From: SIG351 sp045627045
GTDB taxonomy: Bacteria; Bacillota; Clostridia; HGM11327
Direction of reading: 5' to 3'
NCBI GenBank assembly: GCA_045627045.1
Contig: JAZQMY010000001.1
Span: 1 to 7,282, forward strand
Length of the DNA stretch: 7,282 bases
The position numbers were made by a program, and so were the translations under genes. Below the pieces are notes generated by a model that did no database searches, had not been told where the DNA came from, and saw only the letters and a list, made by a program, of their open reading frames with translations. This document shows positions 5,340 to 7,282 of this stretch, piece after piece; the stretch's first letter is position 1; every line of letters starts with the position of its first letter.

Positions 5340-5630
5340 GTTAATATTATACAGAAATTGATAAAAAGAAACAGACGCAAAAGGGAGTCGTTGAATACTA
5401 AAAATAACGAAAAAAGAAAATTAATTCTCTGCTGATTATAATCATAAAGCGGAAAAGAAAAAATATGCTACGAATCTGATATATAGGACATGAAATAAAT
5501 AAGATTTGTTATGTAAAAATGAAAATAATTTCATAATTTACATAACATTTTTTATCAGAACGATAGAAAATAAAGTAAGATGTAAGCATATGGCGACAAC
5601 ATAATAAAATATCAACAAATTGCATAAAAT
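5340..5630. other. AT-rich gene-free stretch
   Basis: No reading frame here looks coding on either strand. Its only clear structure is the long hairpin at 5507-5553. A TATAAT at 5437-5442 lacks a convincing -35 partner. No riboswitch motif was recognised. Confidence 0.6.
5507..5553 (+). terminator. Long AT-rich hairpin followed by T6
   Basis: TGTTATGTAAA (5507-5517) pairs with TTTACATAACA (5537-5547), and inside it ATGAAA (5519-5524) pairs with TTTCAT (5529-5534) around an ATAA loop, giving 17 pairs with a small internal loop. Six T follow at 5548-5553. It has terminator shape, but only four pairs are G-C and no gene lies between it and the previous terminator, so it may instead end a small RNA or be a remnant of a mobile-element end. 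Confidence 0.55.
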
Positions 5631-5647
5631 CCATTGACAAATGGATT
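5628..5647. promoter_or_regulatory. Perfect inverted repeat over the -35 box (candidate operator)
   Basis: AATCCATT (5628-5635) and AATGGATT (5640-5647) form a perfect 8-bp dyad around GACA, so the -35 hexamer lies within it. This size and position suit the binding site of a dimeric helix-turn-helix repressor. No regulator gene is in the window. Confidence 0.6.
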
Positions 5648-5662
5648 AAGTAGTGATAAAAT
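5634..5662 (+). promoter_or_regulatory. Strong promoter of the beta-helix protein gene
   Basis: A consensus TTGACA at 5634-5639, a 17-base spacer, and TAAAAT at 5657-5662 preceded by TGA (extended -10). It is the best-matching promoter in the window and lies 53 bases before the start codon. Confidence 0.9.
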
Positions 5663-5677
5663 AAAAGTAATATGATG

Positions 5678-5699
5678 GATAAAGCTGGAGCGCTTTATC
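5678..5699 (+). promoter_or_regulatory. Leader hairpin before the ribosome binding site
   Basis: GATAAAGC (5678-5685) pairs perfectly with GCTTTATC (5692-5699) around the loop TGGAGC. The real Shine-Dalgarno, AAGGAG (5704-5709), starts five bases later and is left free, five bases before ATG 5715. A 5' hairpin of this kind commonly stabilises mRNAs of abundant exported proteins; the loop itself carries GGAG, a possible ribosome standby site. Confidence 0.6.
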
Positions 5700-5714
5700 G
5701 GAAAAGGAGAAAGC

Positions 5715-7282
5715 ATGAAAAAAAGACTAATTGCGTCTTTGCTTGTTGTAATTATGTTGCTTACATCGATACCGATGCAGGCATTTGCAGCAAACGAAGA
5801 TAGTGTTGCCCGGATCGGCAGCACAGAGTATGAATCTCTTGCGGATGCTGTTGCGGCAGCAGTTGAAGGAGATACAGTCGAAATCATTGCGGCAGGTACT
5901 TACACAATACCTAACATATCAAATAACATTACCATAAAGGCTGATGTTGATGGCGTAGTTTTTGATTGCACGGGAACCGGCAGCATTTGCTCAATTCCCA
6001 ACGGAGCTACGTTTGAAAAGGTGACGATGAATTTCGGCAAAACGAATTATCATGGCTTCCAGCACGCAGGTACAATCAATATGAATGAATGTACTCTGAA
6101 TGGCCTGTTCTTCAGCTACGGAGATATGAATTTTGACGGATGCACATTCAATGCACCCGGAACAACACAGTCCGGAGTTGACGGAGCAGACTACTCTATG
6201 TGGGCATATGCAGGAAATCTTTCTTTTGTTGGTTGTATTTTCAATTGCGCAGGAAAGTGCATCAATGTTTACAATGAGTCAGGAGCAACAAACTATTCGA
6301 TTTCAGCAATCGGATGCGAATTCAACTCAACAAAAATCAACAAAGCGGCTTTTAACATCAAGGAGTATTGCGGTGATATTCCGCTCAACTTTACAGTAAC
6401 TGTAAAGAGCTGTATTGCCGATGAAAACTTCCCTACGGCCAAAGAGGACGGCAAGCTTCTTGTTATCAACGAACTTATCCAGATTGATGACAGAAAAGAG
6501 GGCGAAACAAATATTGCCGTTACTTATAATAATACTGTGGTTTATCCTGAAGCTACAACTCCTGAAGTTGATCTTGTAGCACAGATTGGCGAAACAAAGT
6601 ACGAAACTCTCGCAGAAGCAGTTGCAGCTGCAGAAGAAGGCAAGGAAGTTACGATCGTAATGATCGCTGATGAGATCATCAATGGCAATGCCGGCGTAAC
6701 GATTCCGACAGGAAAGAACATCATCCTTGATCTCAACGGATATACGATTTCAAATCTTGTAAACGAAGATAAGTCTTCACAGGTTATCCTTAATAAAGGA
6801 ACACTCACGATCACTGATAGCTCCGAAGAGCAGACAGGTAAGATCACAAACGCGGTTGACGAAGGCACACACGCAGGCGAATGGTGGGGAACTACCCAGT
6901 ACAATTACGCAACAAACGTAATCACAAACTGCGGAAATCTCACGATCGAAGCAGGCGAAATCTATGGCACAGCGGCAAGCTCCATCTGCTATGCTATTGA
7001 TAATAACTCTGGTTCTGCAGATGCAATCATCACAATCAACGGCGGATACATCCACGCTGCAAGCAGTACGGCAATCCGTATGTTTGCAAACAGCACAACA
7101 AAGGAAAACACGATCAACCTCAATGACGGCACGGTTGAAGGCAGCTACGCAGGTATCTGGGTACAGCTTCCGGGCAGTGCCGGTCAGGCAAAGAAAGCCG
7201 CTCTGAACATTACAGGCGGAACGCTCAAGGGCACATACGCATTCTATGATTATTCATACGGCGATGTATTTGATGCAGTTAA
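5715..7282 (+). CDS. Secreted parallel beta-helix surface protein (3' partial)
   Basis: Runs off the right edge; 522 residues are visible. A signal peptide is clear: MKKR, a hydrophobic core, and a probable cut after AFA (residue 25). Two modules follow, each opening with the same motif: VARIGSTEYESLADAVAAAVEG (residues 31-52) and VAQIGETKYETLAEAVAAAEEG (288-309), a sequence often seen at the start of pectate-lyase-like right-handed beta-helix regions in Clostridia surface proteins. Module 1 continues with coils marked by a Cys ladder (Cys126, 143, 174, 201 and 233 in contexts such as GCTFN and GCEFN). Module 2 has coils of the type NLTIEAGEIYG, ITINGGYIHA and LNITGGTLKG. No catalytic residues of a polysaccharide lyase could be assigned, so adhesion or carbohydrate binding is as likely as an enzyme role. 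Any wall anchor lies beyond the window. The strong promoter suggests high expression. Confidence 0.9.
   Translation, partial: MKKRLIASLLVVIMLLTSIPMQAFAANEDSVARIGSTEYESLADAVAAAVEGDTVEIIAAGTYTIPNISNNITIKADVDGVVFDCTGTGSICSIPNGATFEKVTMNFGKTNYHGFQHAGTINMNECTLNGLFFSYGDMNFDGCTFNAPGTTQSGVDGADYSMWAYAGNLSFVGCIFNCAGKCINVYNESGATNYSISAIGCEFNSTKINKAAFNIKEYCGDIPLNFTVTVKSCIADENFPTAKEDGKLLVINELIQIDDRKEGETNIAVTYNNTVVYPEATTPEVDLVAQIGETKYETLAEAVAAAEEGKEVTIVMIADEIINGNAGVTIPTGKNIILDLNGYTISNLVNEDKSSQVILNKGTLTITDSSEEQTGKITNAVDEGTHAGEWWGTTQYNYATNVITNCGNLTIEAGEIYGTAASSICYAIDNNSGSADAIITINGGYIHAASSTAIRMFANSTTKENTINLNDGTVEGSYAGIWVQLPGSAGQAKKAALNITGGTLKGTYAFYDYSYGDVFDAV

Noticed and set aside
5376..5400. Possible c-di-GMP-I riboswitch, suggested by GACGCAAA upstream of a surface-protein gene
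   Set aside because: Only this short string matches; the other conserved blocks and the paired stems of that class are missing, and it lies upstream of the mapped promoter.
6542..7055. Two overlapping minus-strand reading frames opposite the beta-helix gene
   Set aside because: The plus strand shows a continuous signal-peptide protein with internal repeats; the minus frames are shadows of its regular codon pattern.

Overview
The window looks like a stretch of a chromosome from a low-GC Gram-positive gut-type bacterium, most likely a member of the Clostridia (Ruminococcus-like). The basis is sigma-A type promoters with TTGAAA or TTGACA and TATAAT boxes, strong GGAGG ribosome binding sites five bases before ATG, a lipobox lipoprotein, and two large exported proteins of kinds common in that group. 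The genus is inference. Every gene that can be supported lies on the plus strand.

Layout. Bases 1-1280 hold the C-terminal part of a surface-type protein: a linker of 26 consecutive Thr-Pro dipeptides encoded by a hexanucleotide repeat, then three tandem copies of a domain of about 120 residues. A strong terminator follows (1302-1332). A promoter at 1385-1412 starts a small envelope cluster: a DUF3592-type membrane protein (1489-1866), a lipoprotein (1888-2382) and a small glycine-rich membrane protein (2452-2661). A second promoter (2706-2734) drives a leader that I recognise as a fluoride riboswitch (crcB motif, 2744-2797), directly before a CPA-type cation:proton antiporter (2851-4047). 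This gene is therefore probably part of fluoride resistance. Next is a small acidic protein with four CxxC pairs (4191-4466) under its own extended -10 promoter, followed by a terminator (4562-4592).

Bases 4609 to about 4885 are the left part of a decayed IS200/IS605 element: an end hairpin, a leader inverted repeat, and a tnpA that is frameshifted at an A7 run and cut off before its catalytic residues. It runs into a short unrecognised reading frame with an in-frame TAG (about 4900-5178). A gene-poor AT-rich stretch (5179-5630) holds two terminator-like hairpins. The window ends inside a large secreted parallel beta-helix protein (5715 to beyond 7282). Its promoter is overlapped by a perfect inverted repeat that looks like an operator, and its leader has a hairpin just before the ribosome binding site.

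The main points of interest are the fluoride riboswitch paired with an antiporter instead of CrcB or CLC-F, the operator-like dyad on the beta-helix gene promoter, the higher-order duplication inside the Thr-Pro repeat, and the codon-use break inside the beta-helix gene.
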